A DNA stretch of 64,000 nucleotides from the NCBI RefSeq assembly GCF_018314255.1, contig NZ_CP073066.1:930001-994000 (forward strand), read 5' to 3'. Both the position numbers and the translations under genes were made by a program. How positions within the stretch are numbered: position 1 is the first letter of the stretch; each line of letters begins with the position of its first letter. The notes beneath the pieces were generated by a model, which saw only the letters and a list, made by a program, of their open reading frames with translations, did not search any database and had not been told where the DNA came from. Source of the stretch: Lentilactobacillus buchneri. Its GTDB lineage: Bacteria > Bacillota > Bacilli > Lactobacillales > Lactobacillaceae. Below are positions 1-9,823 of this stretch, in pieces.

Positions 1-369
1 CTTGAATTGGTGGACAAAAGTATCCACACTATGCATCCTGGGACGCGCTTTTAAAGCTGTCACCAAAGCATTACAGAAGGTTTGACAATGATCAAAGAGT
101 CCACGATAACAGCTATTTAGTCGGTGCTTACGATAAATTGCTTCACCAGTTTCTGCCAGATATGACTGTTCAAAGATATGAGTACTAGCGTTAATCTGTG
201 TCGTTGTCCCACGTTTTAATTCACGTGAAATCGTGCTGGGATTACGATGAAGGGCCTGGGCAATCCGGCGGATAGACCAATCTAAGTCCCTTAGGGATTC
301 AATTCGACCACGTTCAGCTAAATTGAGTTGGTGATACTGATTAGATATGATATTCTTAATTCGGGTCAT
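1..369 (-). CDS. IS30-family transposase, N-terminal part
   Basis: The minus strand is open from an ATG at 369 to the window edge (123 codons). An aagaaagagg ribosome binding site precedes the start. The protein begins MTRIKNIISNQYHQL, and the segment IRRIAQALHRNPSTISREL near residues 32-50 is the IS30 helix-turn-helix that binds the terminal repeats. The DDE catalytic half is outside the window, so intactness cannot be judged. The sequence is clearly different from the transposase at 8735-9664, so this is a separate IS30 type. Confidence 0.8.
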   Translation of the reverse strand, partial: MTRIKNIISNQYHQLNLAERGRIESLRDLDWSIRRIAQALHRNPSTISRELKRGTTTQINASTHIFEQSYLAETGEAIYRKHRLNSCYRGLFDHCQTFCNALVTALKARPRMHSVDTFVHQFK

Positions 370-487
370 GAAGATACCTCTTTCTTGTTTGTGGTGAATT
401 AAGAATAGGTCTTCATGGCCTTTTTGACTAGTCTGAATAAAGAACTGGTCTAGTAGAGCAGGTGTTGCACTTCAATTTTAAATCGAG
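1..487 (-). mobile_element. IS30-family element, one end only
   Basis: One end of an IS30-family element with its transposase reading toward the window edge. The outer end lies near 470-487, where ggtgttgcacttcaatttt is followed by host sequence; the exact last base cannot be fixed because the other end is outside the window. It differs from the two identical IS30 copies further in. Confidence 0.75.
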
Positions 488-552
488 GCAACAATTATAG
501 TTATTCATGCTATACAATAATAATATAATAATTTTTCGAGGAATGGGGTAAA

Positions 553-1395
553 ATGATGAATCAAATTAAACTTGTGACCGACTCTGCGGCCCACTTATCA
601 AAAATCGACCTTCAAGCATACGGAATTTCGGTCCTGAATCCACCAATTATTATGGATGGCAAGCTCCTTGGTTATGTCAACAAAATTAGCAGCGAGAAGT
701 TCCTGCAATTATTTGATCAATGTTCCAATAAGCCGATCATTGGTGACGTCTCTGTCGGTGAAATCACTCGACTATACAATGAGTTGGGCGCTGACGGCAG
801 CCAGATTCTCTCGATTCATTTAAGTGATAAGCTGTCGAATACTTACGCCAATGCCAAGACCGCTGCCAGCAAGTCGACCAGCCAAGTCACCGTCGTCAAC
901 AGCCAGGTGACCGCCGCCGGACTATCCTATCAGGTCTTGGAAGCTGCCAAACTCATCGCGGCAGGTAAATCCATCCCGGACATTTTGCCCCAACTCACCA
1001 AAATCCGTAACCGCACCCGGATCTTCTTTTCGGTCCGCAACAACCAGCAGATCGTCAACAATCGCATCATCGGCAAGCTTCGCGGCTTCTTGGGCAAACA
1101 CGCCAACACCGCCTACATGATCAAATTTGGCGATAACGATTTCGACCTGGTTGCCCATGGTTCCAAAGACGAGTCGCTCAACGAATTCTGGCAGACCCAA
1201 ATGCAAGCGATGCACGACGAATGCATTGTTAAACTAACGATTCTGCATTCCGGCACCAACGCCCGGGCCCAGTTCTTGCGGGAAATGCTCAACGATGAGT
1301 TCCCATTTGTACCAATTTCCATCGTGCCAACCAACCCGGAGATGACCACCTTTATTGGTCGGGAGTCGACCGGCGTCACCTATTTACTCGGATAA
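553..1395 (+). CDS. degV: DegV family fatty-acid-binding protein
   Basis: A 280-residue DegV/FakB-type protein. Family members bind a fatty acid in an EDD fold and, as FakB, present it to the kinase FakA in the cytoplasm. The TDS motif is at residues 9-11 and a SIHLS segment lies near residue 87. The ATG at 553 follows gaggaatgggg; a second in-frame ATG comes directly after it. The gene stands alone between an IS30 end and a terminator. No fakA is nearby. A second, different DegV is at 58916-59791, which suggests distinct ligand preferences (inference). Confidence 0.9.
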   Translation: MMNQIKLVTDSAAHLSKIDLQAYGISVLNPPIIMDGKLLGYVNKISSEKFLQLFDQCSNKPIIGDVSVGEITRLYNELGADGSQILSIHLSDKLSNTYANAKTAASKSTSQVTVVNSQVTAAGLSYQVLEAAKLIAAGKSIPDILPQLTKIRNRTRIFFSVRNNQQIVNNRIIGKLRGFLGKHANTAYMIKFGDNDFDLVAHGSKDESLNEFWQTQMQAMHDECIVKLTILHSGTNARAQFLREMLNDEFPFVPISIVPTNPEMTTFIGRESTGVTYLLG

Positions 1396-1428
1396 TCTGC
1401 TGTTCAAAAAATGTTATGTAACCAATAA

Positions 1429-1465
1429 TGACCGCTAACGCAAATTCAACGTTAGCGGTCATTTT
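1429..1465 (+). terminator. Terminator after degV
   Basis: Perfect 12-bp stem (tgaccgctaacg / cgttagcggtca) followed by atttt. It lies between the convergent degV and lacI-type genes and may serve both. Confidence 0.85.
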
Positions 1466-1482
1466 AGATGTTAATTTACAAG

Positions 1483-2574
<1,092 letters not shown>

Positions 2575-2645
2575 TAAATATATGTTCTTTACCTTGATAT
2601 GTCAAGGATATTCCGTTATATTGGCGTTTTTGGCTAGTAAACTTG

Positions 2646-2674
2646 TTGACGTGTGCCTGGTAAATTTCTATAAT
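2646..2674 (+). promoter_or_regulatory. Promoter of pgm
   Basis: TTGACG, 17-base spacer, TATAAT; a near-consensus vegetative promoter ending 33 bases before the gene start. Confidence 0.75.
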
Positions 2675-2707
2675 TAGGTTGATTTTAAATATAAGGAGGG
2701 TCATGTC

Positions 2708-4453
2708 GTGGACGACAAAATTGAAGACGCTTACCAACAATGGACCAATCAACCTAATTTACCAGAAAATCTTGTACTTGATTTAAATAAAATGAAAAAT
2801 GATTCAGATCAAAAAAAGGATGCATTCGGAACGGTTCTCTCATTTGGAACTGCCGGAATGCGTGGCGTGCTCGGTGCCGGCACCAACCGGATGAACATCT
2901 ACACCGTTCGCCAAGCTGCTGAAGGCCTGGCATCATTTATGGATACCTTGGATGAAGCCACCCGCAAGCGCGGCGTTGCCATCAGCTTTGACTCCCGTTA
3001 CTATTCAAAAGAATTTGCCCATGAATCTGCCAAAGTCTTAGGTTATCACCATATCCCAAGCTTTGTATTCGACGACATTCGCCCTACCCCTGAGTTGTCA
3101 TTCGCTGTTCGCCATTTGAACACCTATGCCGGGATCATGATTACCGCATCCCACAACCCGAAGCAATACAACGGCTTTAAGATTTACGGCCAAGATGGCG
3201 GCCAGATGCCACCGAAGGAATCGGATCTGATTACTTCATATATCCGCAAGAACAGCGACTTGTTCGCTATCAATGTTACGCCAGAACAAGAGCTGCGTGA
3301 AGCTAAAATCATGAACCTGATCGGCGAAGCAGTCGATCAAGCCTACTTGGAAAAAGTGCAAACTGTCAACATCGACCACGACCTGATCAAAAACGTTGGG
3401 GCCAACATGAAATTCGTCTACTCACCACTTCACGGAACCGGTAAAATTATCGCTCGCCGGGCCTTGGAAGCCGCTGGTTTCAAGAATTACGTCGTCGTGT
3501 TGGAACAGACTATCGCCGACCCCGAATTCCCAACCACCCCATTTCCCAACCCAGAGTTCCCGCAAGCCTTTGATTTGGCCCGCGAACTCGGTAAGAAACT
3601 CTCTGCCGACGTGCTGATCGCTTCTGATCCCGACGCCGACCGCTTAGGCTGTGCCGTTCGTCAGCCTGATGGCGACTACACCCTCTTAAGTGGGAACCAA
3701 ATTGCCAGTGTCCTCCTGAACTACATTTTGGCTGCCAAGAAGAAAGCCGGCGACCTGCCAGCCGATGGGACGATCGTTAAATCAATCGTTTCAACTGATT
3801 TGGCACCCAAGATTGCCGCTTCGTACGGGGTTGCCACCAACAACGTGTTGACCGGCTTCAAATTTATCGCCGAAGCCATTCACCACTACGAAACCGAACA
3901 CGATCATACCTTCCTGTTTGGCTTTGAAGAGAGCTTTGGTTATCTGATCAAGCCGTTCGTTCGTGACAAGGATGCCATTCAGACCGTATTGTTACTGGCT
4001 GAAGTGGCTGCCTACTACAAGAGTCAGGGCAAGACCTTGTACGACGGCGTTCAAGAAATGTTCCAGAAGTACGGTTACTATGCTGAAAAGACCATCGCCA
4101 AGGAATTTGACGGCCTCGACGGTAAAGACAAGATGGCCCACATCATGTCTGAACTCCGTGACAATCCACTGACTGAATTTAACGGCCACAAAGTCTTGAG
4201 TCACGCAGATTACCAGTCATCAAAATTGACGGATCAAGATGGCAAGCAGACGACCATTGACCTGCCGAAGTCCAACGTCTTGAAATACTGGCTGGACGAT
4301 GAAACCTGGCTGGCTGTTCGGCCTTCCGGAACTGAACCTAAAGTGAAGTTCTACTTGGAAGTCGATGACAAGAGCCAGGACGCAGCTGATAAGAAACTTG
4401 CCGGCTGCGTTGATGCCGTGGATAAGATGATTGACAAATTGATGAATAACTAA
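2708..4453 (+). CDS. pgm: Alpha-phosphoglucomutase (phosphohexomutase family)
   Basis: A 581-residue phosphohexomutase that interconverts glucose-1-phosphate and glucose-6-phosphate, linking glycolysis to cell-wall and glycogen-type sugar nucleotides. The family blocks appear in order: the phosphoserine loop TASHNPKQYNGF (Ser148), the metal loop DPDADRLG, the sugar-specificity loop EESFGYL and the phosphate-binding loop RPSGTEPKVKF near the C-terminus. Length matches the long PgcA-type enzymes. The start is GTG at 2708, seven bases after aaggaggg; the ATG five bases upstream is in another frame. It is monocistronic with its own promoter and terminator. Confidence 0.95.
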   Translation: MDDKIEDAYQQWTNQPNLPENLVLDLNKMKNDSDQKKDAFGTVLSFGTAGMRGVLGAGTNRMNIYTVRQAAEGLASFMDTLDEATRKRGVAISFDSRYYSKEFAHESAKVLGYHHIPSFVFDDIRPTPELSFAVRHLNTYAGIMITASHNPKQYNGFKIYGQDGGQMPPKESDLITSYIRKNSDLFAINVTPEQELREAKIMNLIGEAVDQAYLEKVQTVNIDHDLIKNVGANMKFVYSPLHGTGKIIARRALEAAGFKNYVVVLEQTIADPEFPTTPFPNPEFPQAFDLARELGKKLSADVLIASDPDADRLGCAVRQPDGDYTLLSGNQIASVLLNYILAAKKKAGDLPADGTIVKSIVSTDLAPKIAASYGVATNNVLTGFKFIAEAIHHYETEHDHTFLFGFEESFGYLIKPFVRDKDAIQTVLLLAEVAAYYKSQGKTLYDGVQEMFQKYGYYAEKTIAKEFDGLDGKDKMAHIMSELRDNPLTEFNGHKVLSHADYQSSKLTDQDGKQTTIDLPKSNVLKYWLDDETWLAVRPSGTEPKVKFYLEVDDKSQDAADKKLAGCVDAVDKMIDKLMNN

Positions 4454-4465
4454 ATTTTTAACTTG

Positions 4466-4502
4466 AAGCTGCCTGATCTGAAAGGATTAGGCAGCTTTTT
4501 TG
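4466..4502 (+). terminator. Terminator after pgm
   Basis: Stem aagctgcct / aggcagctt followed by a run of T. Confidence 0.9.
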
Positions 4503-4567
4503 CCGTCTAAAATGCTACAATAATTTTATAGGTCGTATCTAAAGTGCCATCCAAGGGGGAATCTACA

Positions 4568-5377
4568 TTGAAACCAACCACTCAATTGATTGCGGGGGCG
4601 TTATTCATGCTCGGGGCAACATTTATCCAGGCTCAACCAGCCCACGCCACCGTGGTCAAAAACAGCTTTTTGAAAACCCAGCGCACCATCAGTACATACA
4701 ATAGCAACAAGCACGCCAAACTCACTTTGCCCAAAGGAACGGTGGTTCAAGTCGCCGGCACCAAGCACCTTCATGGCAATAAGTATGTCGACGTCTATGT
4801 CGACCGGTTAAGCTATAACATTCGAAAACCGCTGCTCTCAGTAAAAAAGCCAACCATTTACAGCCGCTGGATTCGCGCCAAAGGCTACAATTTTAAGCAA
4901 ATCCACAAACCAACTTATCTGAGCTACTACGCTGCCCAGTCCGACGGTAAGAAGTCCCAGGGGAAGGTCCGAACCGAAACCGGCAATCTCTGGAAAGGGA
5001 CCCGTTTGCCAGTTGACTACGCCACTTCGGCTGCCGCTCGACTACGGGTGACGACCGACGGCTACCTGGAATACGATGCCAGTTCGCCATTTGTCTTCAA
5101 AGTTTCACCCAAACCGACCGCCAGCCTGAAAGTCGAAAAGGCCAGCCACCCAATGGCCAGTGGCGAGACGATTTTGACCACCAAATCACGAGTGAAACAG
5201 CTTCCCTTTGTTAAAAAGTCAAAACAACATTACCAATTGACCATCACCAATGCCGAGGCCGGCACCATCACCGTCGTTCCGAATACCTCCAAGGTCAAGA
5301 AGATCCTCACCAATTGGATTTTCAAAGTTGGTAAGGAGTCTTGGTATGAAAATAACAGCGTGACCACGTTTAAATAA
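4568..5377 (+). CDS. Secreted protein, tandem paralogue 1
   Basis: Unrecognised secreted protein of about 269 residues. A signal peptide (hydrophobic LIAGALFMLGATFIQ, cleavage near AHA-T) precedes a basic mature part rich in Lys, Thr and Tyr. I place the start at TTG 4568 because aaggggga lies seven bases upstream; an in-frame GTG at 4544 has no such site. The next gene encodes a recognisable paralogue: both mature parts carry a TLPKGTVVQ/TIPKGTVFK element, a C/LRVTDDGYLEY element and a similar C-terminal strand. Fifteen bases separate the two, so they are probably cotranscribed. A surface or SH3-like wall-binding role is possible but unproven. Confidence 0.75.
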   Translation: MKPTTQLIAGALFMLGATFIQAQPAHATVVKNSFLKTQRTISTYNSNKHAKLTLPKGTVVQVAGTKHLHGNKYVDVYVDRLSYNIRKPLLSVKKPTIYSRWIRAKGYNFKQIHKPTYLSYYAAQSDGKKSQGKVRTETGNLWKGTRLPVDYATSAAARLRVTTDGYLEYDASSPFVFKVSPKPTASLKVEKASHPMASGETILTTKSRVKQLPFVKKSKQHYQLTITNAEAGTITVVPNTSKVKKILTNWIFKVGKESWYENNSVTTFK

Positions 5378-5392
5378 AGGGGGGGAAGCACC

Positions 5393-6211
5393 ATGACAAA
5401 ATTCAGATTACAATTCGGACTGTTTGCGCTGGGGGTTCTCTTAACGATCGGTGTAACAGCGCCCGCAAATGCCAGCACCTATCTATCGCATTTTTCCAAG
5501 AATCAATACCTGATGGCCAAGAAGACGATCCACACCACCAACAGTCACTATAAAAACATCAAAATCACCATTCCAAAGGGGACGGTCTTCAAATCCAGCA
5601 GCCTGACCAAGAGCCGCAAAACCAAGCATCCCTACTTAACCATCAATTTGAACCGCCTGCACTGGTCACTGCGAAAGGGCGTCGTCCAGTCCTACCACAA
5701 CGTGACGACCACCAGCGGCATCTGGGCCAAGTCCAGCACCTTCAAAAAAGTCCACGCACCGGCTTACCAAAGTTACTTCAAGCAGCCGTATACCGGCACG
5801 ATCGGTGGTCTGATCTGGCAGGGCACCAAGGCCTTCCCCCTGCGCCAGCAGTACAAAATCGAAAACTGCCTGCGGGTGACCGATGACGGCTACCTGGAAT
5901 ATTTTACCGGCTACGACTACTGGGTCAAAAAGATGCCAGAGCCGCATTCGGCTGCCAAAGTGGAAAAGTTGGTGAAGAAGGGTAACGCCTATTACTTCTA
6001 CACCAAGTCAAAAATCAGCGGTCTGACCATGAAGCACGTTGCCAAGAAGGGCAATCACCGCTACCGTTTGAAGATCACCAAAACCGACCAGCACATGGCC
6101 ACCGTTAATCCGGCGCAAGATAAAAAATATGATGAAAGTGTCACCATTTCGATCCGCTATTACGTTGGCGGTAAAAAGTTCTACGTCAATAGTCAGGTCA
6201 TTGAACCCTAA
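5393..6211 (+). CDS. Secreted protein, tandem paralogue 2
   Basis: 272 residues with a signal peptide (FGLFALGVLLTIGVTAPANA, cleavage near ANA-S), then a basic, aromatic-rich mature domain. It is homologous to the preceding product over its length (shared TIPKGT, LRVTDDGYLEY and a C-terminal strand ending at a tyrosine-asparagine pair), so the pair arose by tandem duplication. ATG at 5393 follows aaaggggggg. There is no LPXTG motif, transmembrane anchor or recognisable catalytic motif. Function unknown. Confidence 0.75.
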   Translation: MTKFRLQFGLFALGVLLTIGVTAPANASTYLSHFSKNQYLMAKKTIHTTNSHYKNIKITIPKGTVFKSSSLTKSRKTKHPYLTINLNRLHWSLRKGVVQSYHNVTTTSGIWAKSSTFKKVHAPAYQSYFKQPYTGTIGGLIWQGTKAFPLRQQYKIENCLRVTDDGYLEYFTGYDYWVKKMPEPHSAAKVEKLVKKGNAYYFYTKSKISGLTMKHVAKKGNHRYRLKITKTDQHMATVNPAQDKKYDESVTISIRYYVGGKKFYVNSQVIEP

Positions 6212-6303
6212 TCGGCCGTCAAGATACTTGCATACCAGCCATAGATTGTGAATAATAAAAATATGTCAGAATACTTATTTAACTTTTAGGGGAAATGATT
6301 AGA

Positions 6304-7074
6304 TTGGAAAATTCAGTGACACATCGCTATTGGCAGGTCGCCATTCTTGAAGTGCTGGTATTTGGTCTGTTGATCGCGATTTATTCAACCGAATTGGCAC
6401 TTGGGATGGGCGAAATCTCACAGATTGCTGTTCAGGAAATTTTGTTATTAGTGATCTTTTTTGCGTTAAATTATTATTGGGTTAAGCAACCCGTCAGATT
6501 GGCAGCCACTGTCAACTTTGGCAAAACGCTATTAATTTCGGTGCCATTTATTCTGGTTCTTTTATACTTGCTATTAATTTCACTGGCCCCGCACAGCGGT
6601 CATACCATCGTGATGGCGGCCGTTTCCGGAATCGGTGCCGGCGTTTTTGAAGAGTATTTATTCCGTGGATTGATTTTAGGCATCCTCTTGAAATCTTTTC
6701 CTCATTTTTCAAAAGCCAAAACGATTTGGTACGCGGTGACCATTTCCAGCATCTTATTTGGGATCGCCCACGGCAGTAATTTTATGTCCCAATCCGTTTC
6801 ATCAACGCTGGTTCAAATTTTCGGCGCCATAAGTATCGGTTTCCTACTCAGTGCCCTTTATCTGCGGTCGGGATCAATTATCGTTCCAATGCTGTTTCAC
6901 GCGGCTTGGGACGCTACTATCGTCTTGGTTTCAGGCAGCACCTTCGCCAACGTCGGCTCGTCAACCTTCTCACCGCTGGCAACCGTTGGTGAGTTAGTAT
7001 TGTTCGTACTGATCGCGATGTTCTATTTTCGAAAGTCCAAACTCAATGAGATTGATTTGAAACATTTTGAATAA
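6304..7074 (+). CDS. CPBP family intramembrane metalloprotease
   Basis: A polytopic membrane protein of about 256 residues with CPBP (CAAX protease and bacteriocin-processing) motifs: EEYLFRG (motif 1, glutamates plus arginine), FGIAHGS (motif 2 histidine) and LFHAAWDA (motif 3 histidine and aspartate). In lactobacilli such proteins are linked to bacteriocin self-immunity or prenylated-peptide processing; no bacteriocin gene is recognisable here. TTG at 6304 is preferred because taggggaa lies about nine bases upstream; an in-frame ATG at 6295 abuts that site directly. Confidence 0.85.
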   Translation: MENSVTHRYWQVAILEVLVFGLLIAIYSTELALGMGEISQIAVQEILLLVIFFALNYYWVKQPVRLAATVNFGKTLLISVPFILVLLYLLLISLAPHSGHTIVMAAVSGIGAGVFEEYLFRGLILGILLKSFPHFSKAKTIWYAVTISSILFGIAHGSNFMSQSVSSTLVQIFGAISIGFLLSALYLRSGSIIVPMLFHAAWDATIVLVSGSTFANVGSSTFSPLATVGELVLFVLIAMFYFRKSKLNEIDLKHFE

Positions 7075-7101
7075 TGGTCTGTAAATCCTGGGGTAAATCA
7101 A

Positions 7102-7569
7102 ATGAAACAACGATCAAAAGTGCTGATGTTATCAATTGGATTAGGCATGGCGCTCTCCGCGTGTTCGGCAGGGACTCCCGCTTCTAAAAAGGATTCGGTC
7201 ACGGTCTACGACGCGCATAACCGCCAGATCTTAACTACCACCAGCCAGTCAAAAATCAAACGCGTCACCAACTTAACCAGTCAAAGTGACCGCAGCACGG
7301 TCAATGGCCAGCTACCGACTGGTCTGCGGGTCAAATACCGCTACTTGCTCCACCAGCGGGCGCACGACGTTAACATCAATCTGTACGTCTATGCCAACTC
7401 GCGAAATGTCAAAATGACTCAGATCCCGATTCTGCATACGATCGTTTATCAGTTGTCCAAGCAGGATTATAAGAAGTTAAGTCAGCCGGAGGCGTATTTA
7501 AAGGGATTTTGCTGGTGGACAATGATAGAAGATAACAAAAAACTCACAACTGCCAATCGACAGTTGTGA
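7102..7569 (+). CDS. Small lipoprotein with a possibly frameshifted C-terminus
   Basis: 155 residues, beginning with a lipoprotein signal peptide whose lipobox is LSAC (lipidated Cys near residue 21). The mature part is Lys/Ser/Tyr-rich and unrecognised. The last 22 residues (from FCWW) look unnatural and run into the terminator stem. One extra G in the aaggga run at about 7501-7506 would instead give an end reading KGILLVDNDRR and a stop just before the terminator. A one-base deletion is therefore suspected. Confidence 0.65.
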   Translation: MKQRSKVLMLSIGLGMALSACSAGTPASKKDSVTVYDAHNRQILTTTSQSKIKRVTNLTSQSDRSTVNGQLPTGLRVKYRYLLHQRAHDVNINLYVYANSRNVKMTQIPILHTIVYQLSKQDYKKLSQPEAYLKGFCWWTMIEDNKKLTTANRQL

Positions 7570-7577
7570 GTTTTTGA
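7537..7577 (+). terminator. Terminator overlapping the lipoprotein 3' end
   Basis: Perfect 16-bp stem (aaaaactcacaactg / cagttgtgagttttt) with T-run. The annotated stop codon falls inside it, which supports the idea of a lost earlier stop. Confidence 0.85.
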
Positions 7578-7747
7578 TTTGGTTATTGTTCTAATAGGTG
7601 GTTAATGTGCCGAGAAATAATTTACGGTATAACTTTTGCTTGTAGGGTTGTTAAAGCGGTAGCAGTCTTTTTTTTGAATCGAGGTGTTGTGCATGCAACA
7701 AAAATCCATCCAAGAAAGGATTGCTCTACAACATTACCACGACTCTA

Positions 7748-8518
7748 TTATATCATGGGTCGTGGTAATTTTGTATCCAGTTCTACCGGACAATGATCCG
7801 AGCCGAACACATCCGTCAAAATCTTCGAGTCCTCAATCTGATCCGCCAACCGGTTGCTGGCCACAAAGTAGTCAATCCGCCAGCCGGCATTCCGATCGCG
7901 GGAATGGAACCGATAACTCCACCAGGAATAGATGTCTGTCTGGTCAGGGTAAAAATGCCTGAAAGTATCCATGAAGCCGGCCTTTAAAAGCTTGGTGAAA
8001 TCTTGGCGTTCCTCATCGGTAAAGCCAGCGTTGTGGTGATTAGATTGCGGGTTCTTCAAATCAATTTCTTTGTGGGCCACATTCAGATCGCCGCAGAGAA
8101 TGACCGGTTTTTTGGCATCCAATTCAGTTAAGTATTGGTAAAAGGCCTTGTTCCAGCCCATACGAAAATCGAGTCGTTTCAGTCCAGCCCCAGAGTTGGG
8201 AACGTAGCTGGTCACCAGATAAAAGTCGGGATATTCAAGGGTGATCGCCCGCCCTTCGTGATCGAACTCGTCGCCGTTAATGCCATAGGTCACATGCATC
8301 GGTGCGTGCTTGGTAAAAATGGCCGTGCCGGAGTAACCCTTCCGTTCAGCATAATTGAAGTATTGCTGGTAACCAGGCAAATCCAGCTCCAACTGCCCTT
8401 CCTGCATCTTGGTTTCTTGAATGCAGAAGAAATCAGCATCCAACTGCTGAAATGTCTCGGCAAAGTCATGCTTCACAGCGGCCCGAAGCCCGTTCACGTT
8501 CCAAGAAATGAATTTCAT
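7748..8518 (-). CDS. exoA: Exodeoxyribonuclease III
   Basis: A 256-residue exonuclease III/AP endonuclease of the EEP fold, acting in base excision repair. Diagnostic motifs: SWNVNGLRA near the N-terminus (Asn), FCIQETKMQ (metal-binding Glu), CGDLNVAHKEIDL (Asp, Asn) and the C-terminal FGSDHCPVELD with the catalytic His. ATG at 8518 follows aaaggacgg. The last codons form half of an inverted repeat (7733-7743 / 7759-7769) without a clear T-run. Confidence 0.95.
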   Translation of the reverse strand: MKFISWNVNGLRAAVKHDFAETFQQLDADFFCIQETKMQEGQLELDLPGYQQYFNYAERKGYSGTAIFTKHAPMHVTYGINGDEFDHEGRAITLEYPDFYLVTSYVPNSGAGLKRLDFRMGWNKAFYQYLTELDAKKPVILCGDLNVAHKEIDLKNPQSNHHNAGFTDEERQDFTKLLKAGFMDTFRHFYPDQTDIYSWWSYRFHSRDRNAGWRIDYFVASNRLADQIEDSKILTDVFGSDHCPVELDTKLPRPMI

Positions 8519-8720
8519 GTGATCCCGTCCTTTTTTGTTGTTGGGTTAATTATAACGTAAATCTGGCTGCAGCGATTTAGCATCATTACTCAGAGCAATA
8601 CTTCATGTACTAAAATAATATATACATTTTAATATTATTCTGATTTTTATGATCATTTGGTATACTATGGTGAATGCCGTTGTGCTAATATGGTAATGGA
8701 TGGGTTTTCAAACCTATTAC

Positions 8721-9763
8721 GGTAGATTGCAAATTTAATCCGAATTTTTTGACAAATTGGTCAGCATGACCTGATAAGGTGTTTGCCAGTCAAGTATTTT
8801 AAGTGGTCTCTGATTAATTTCGAGTAAGGTGGTTTTCAAGCCTTGAGCACTAATGTGCTCAAAATAAGTCCCCTTAGGATAAAAATAGCGTAAGTTCCGA
8901 TTAAATCGTTCATTACTGCCGCGCTCAGCTGGCGTATAAGCATGGCAGTAATAGGTCTTAATACCATATTGTGATTCAAGTGATACTAGCCCACTAAACT
9001 CAGTGCCACGGTCCACAGTAAAGCTGTGCACCGGACCATTAAAAGTGGTTAGGAACTTAGTTAGTGCTTCATTAACAGTCGCTGTCGTCCGATCTTTTAA
9101 CCGGTATGCCCAAAGGAACCGTGATTTGCGATCGATTAAAGTTAATAAAACTGCCTTACTATGCCCACGAGGACCAACGACTGTATCTAGTTCAAAATCG
9201 CCGATGCGATTACGTTGATTAATCATCATGGGACGCTGTTCAATTGATCGCCCCAAAGATTGATTATATTTGGATCGTTGGTCAACGTTACGCCGTTGGC
9301 GTACGCCATGTTCAGGTAGATCATTCAAGGAGAAATCAATTCTCCCCTGATTTAGCCAATTATAAATAGATTTAGTAGCTAGTTTAAATTCGTGAGCAAT
9401 CATTCCTGGTGACCAGCTTAGACGTAAATGGTTGAGAATTTTTTGCTTTAACTCATCGCTCAGCTTAGTTTTCCGACCACATCGTGATCGCTTGTATTCG
9501 GCATCTGTTTGTGCTAATTCAGCCTGATAAGGTTGACATCGAGATAATTCATAAGAAATTGTTGACGGTGATCGGTTCAGCCGAACGCCCATTTGGATAT
9601 TGGACAGCCCTAGTTCACAAAAGGTTTCGATTTTAATTCGTTCGGAATAGGTTATACTAGACAAAAGATCAGCTCCTAAAAGATGGGTTTGTGGTAAACA
9701 CCATTTTAAAGGAAGCTGATCTTTTTTGCCCGAACAGCGTTCGGATTAATTTTACAATCTACC
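8721..9763 (-). mobile_element. IS30-family insertion sequence, copy 1
   Basis: A 1043-bp element bounded by imperfect inverted repeats (ggtagattgcaaatttaat at the left; the right end mirrors ggtagattgtaaaattaat). It carries one transposase, identical in protein to the copy at 53957-54999 but in opposite orientation. Flanking bases share only a 2-bp ac, so the target duplication is short or eroded. Confidence 0.9.
8735..9664 (-). CDS. IS30-family transposase (copy 1)
   Basis: 309 residues, full-length IS30 transposase. N-terminal helix-turn-helix (IQMGVRLNRSPSTISYEL), then the DDE domain: DFELDTVVG (first Asp), FTVDRGTEF (second Asp) and ERGSNERFNRNLRYFYPKG (Glu, with the family's NERxNxxxR signature). 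The start is TTG with aggag eight bases upstream. Intact and presumably active, since a protein-identical copy sits 45 kb away. Confidence 0.95.
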   Translation of the reverse strand: MSSITYSERIKIETFCELGLSNIQMGVRLNRSPSTISYELSRCQPYQAELAQTDAEYKRSRCGRKTKLSDELKQKILNHLRLSWSPGMIAHEFKLATKSIYNWLNQGRIDFSLNDLPEHGVRQRRNVDQRSKYNQSLGRSIEQRPMMINQRNRIGDFELDTVVGPRGHSKAVLLTLIDRKSRFLWAYRLKDRTTATVNEALTKFLTTFNGPVHSFTVDRGTEFSGLVSLESQYGIKTYYCHAYTPAERGSNERFNRNLRYFYPKGTYFEHISAQGLKTTLLEINQRPLKILDWQTPYQVMLTNLSKNSD

Positions 9764-9823
9764 ACATAAGTGTACCGCTCAATCGTGAAAATACTAGTCA
9801 ATTTTTTCAATTTCAGATAAAAA

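Noticed and set aside
922..1379. Minus-strand ORFs inside degV
   Set aside because: They lie antisense in a well-supported gene and have no ribosome binding site or family resemblance.
7733..7769. Inverted repeat at the exoA 3' end as terminator
   Set aside because: An 11-bp stem without a T-run on the minus strand; function unclear.
7605..7962. Plus-strand ORFs between the lipoprotein and exoA
   Set aside because: The first covers a gap without a good start site, the second is antisense to exoA; composition is not protein-like.
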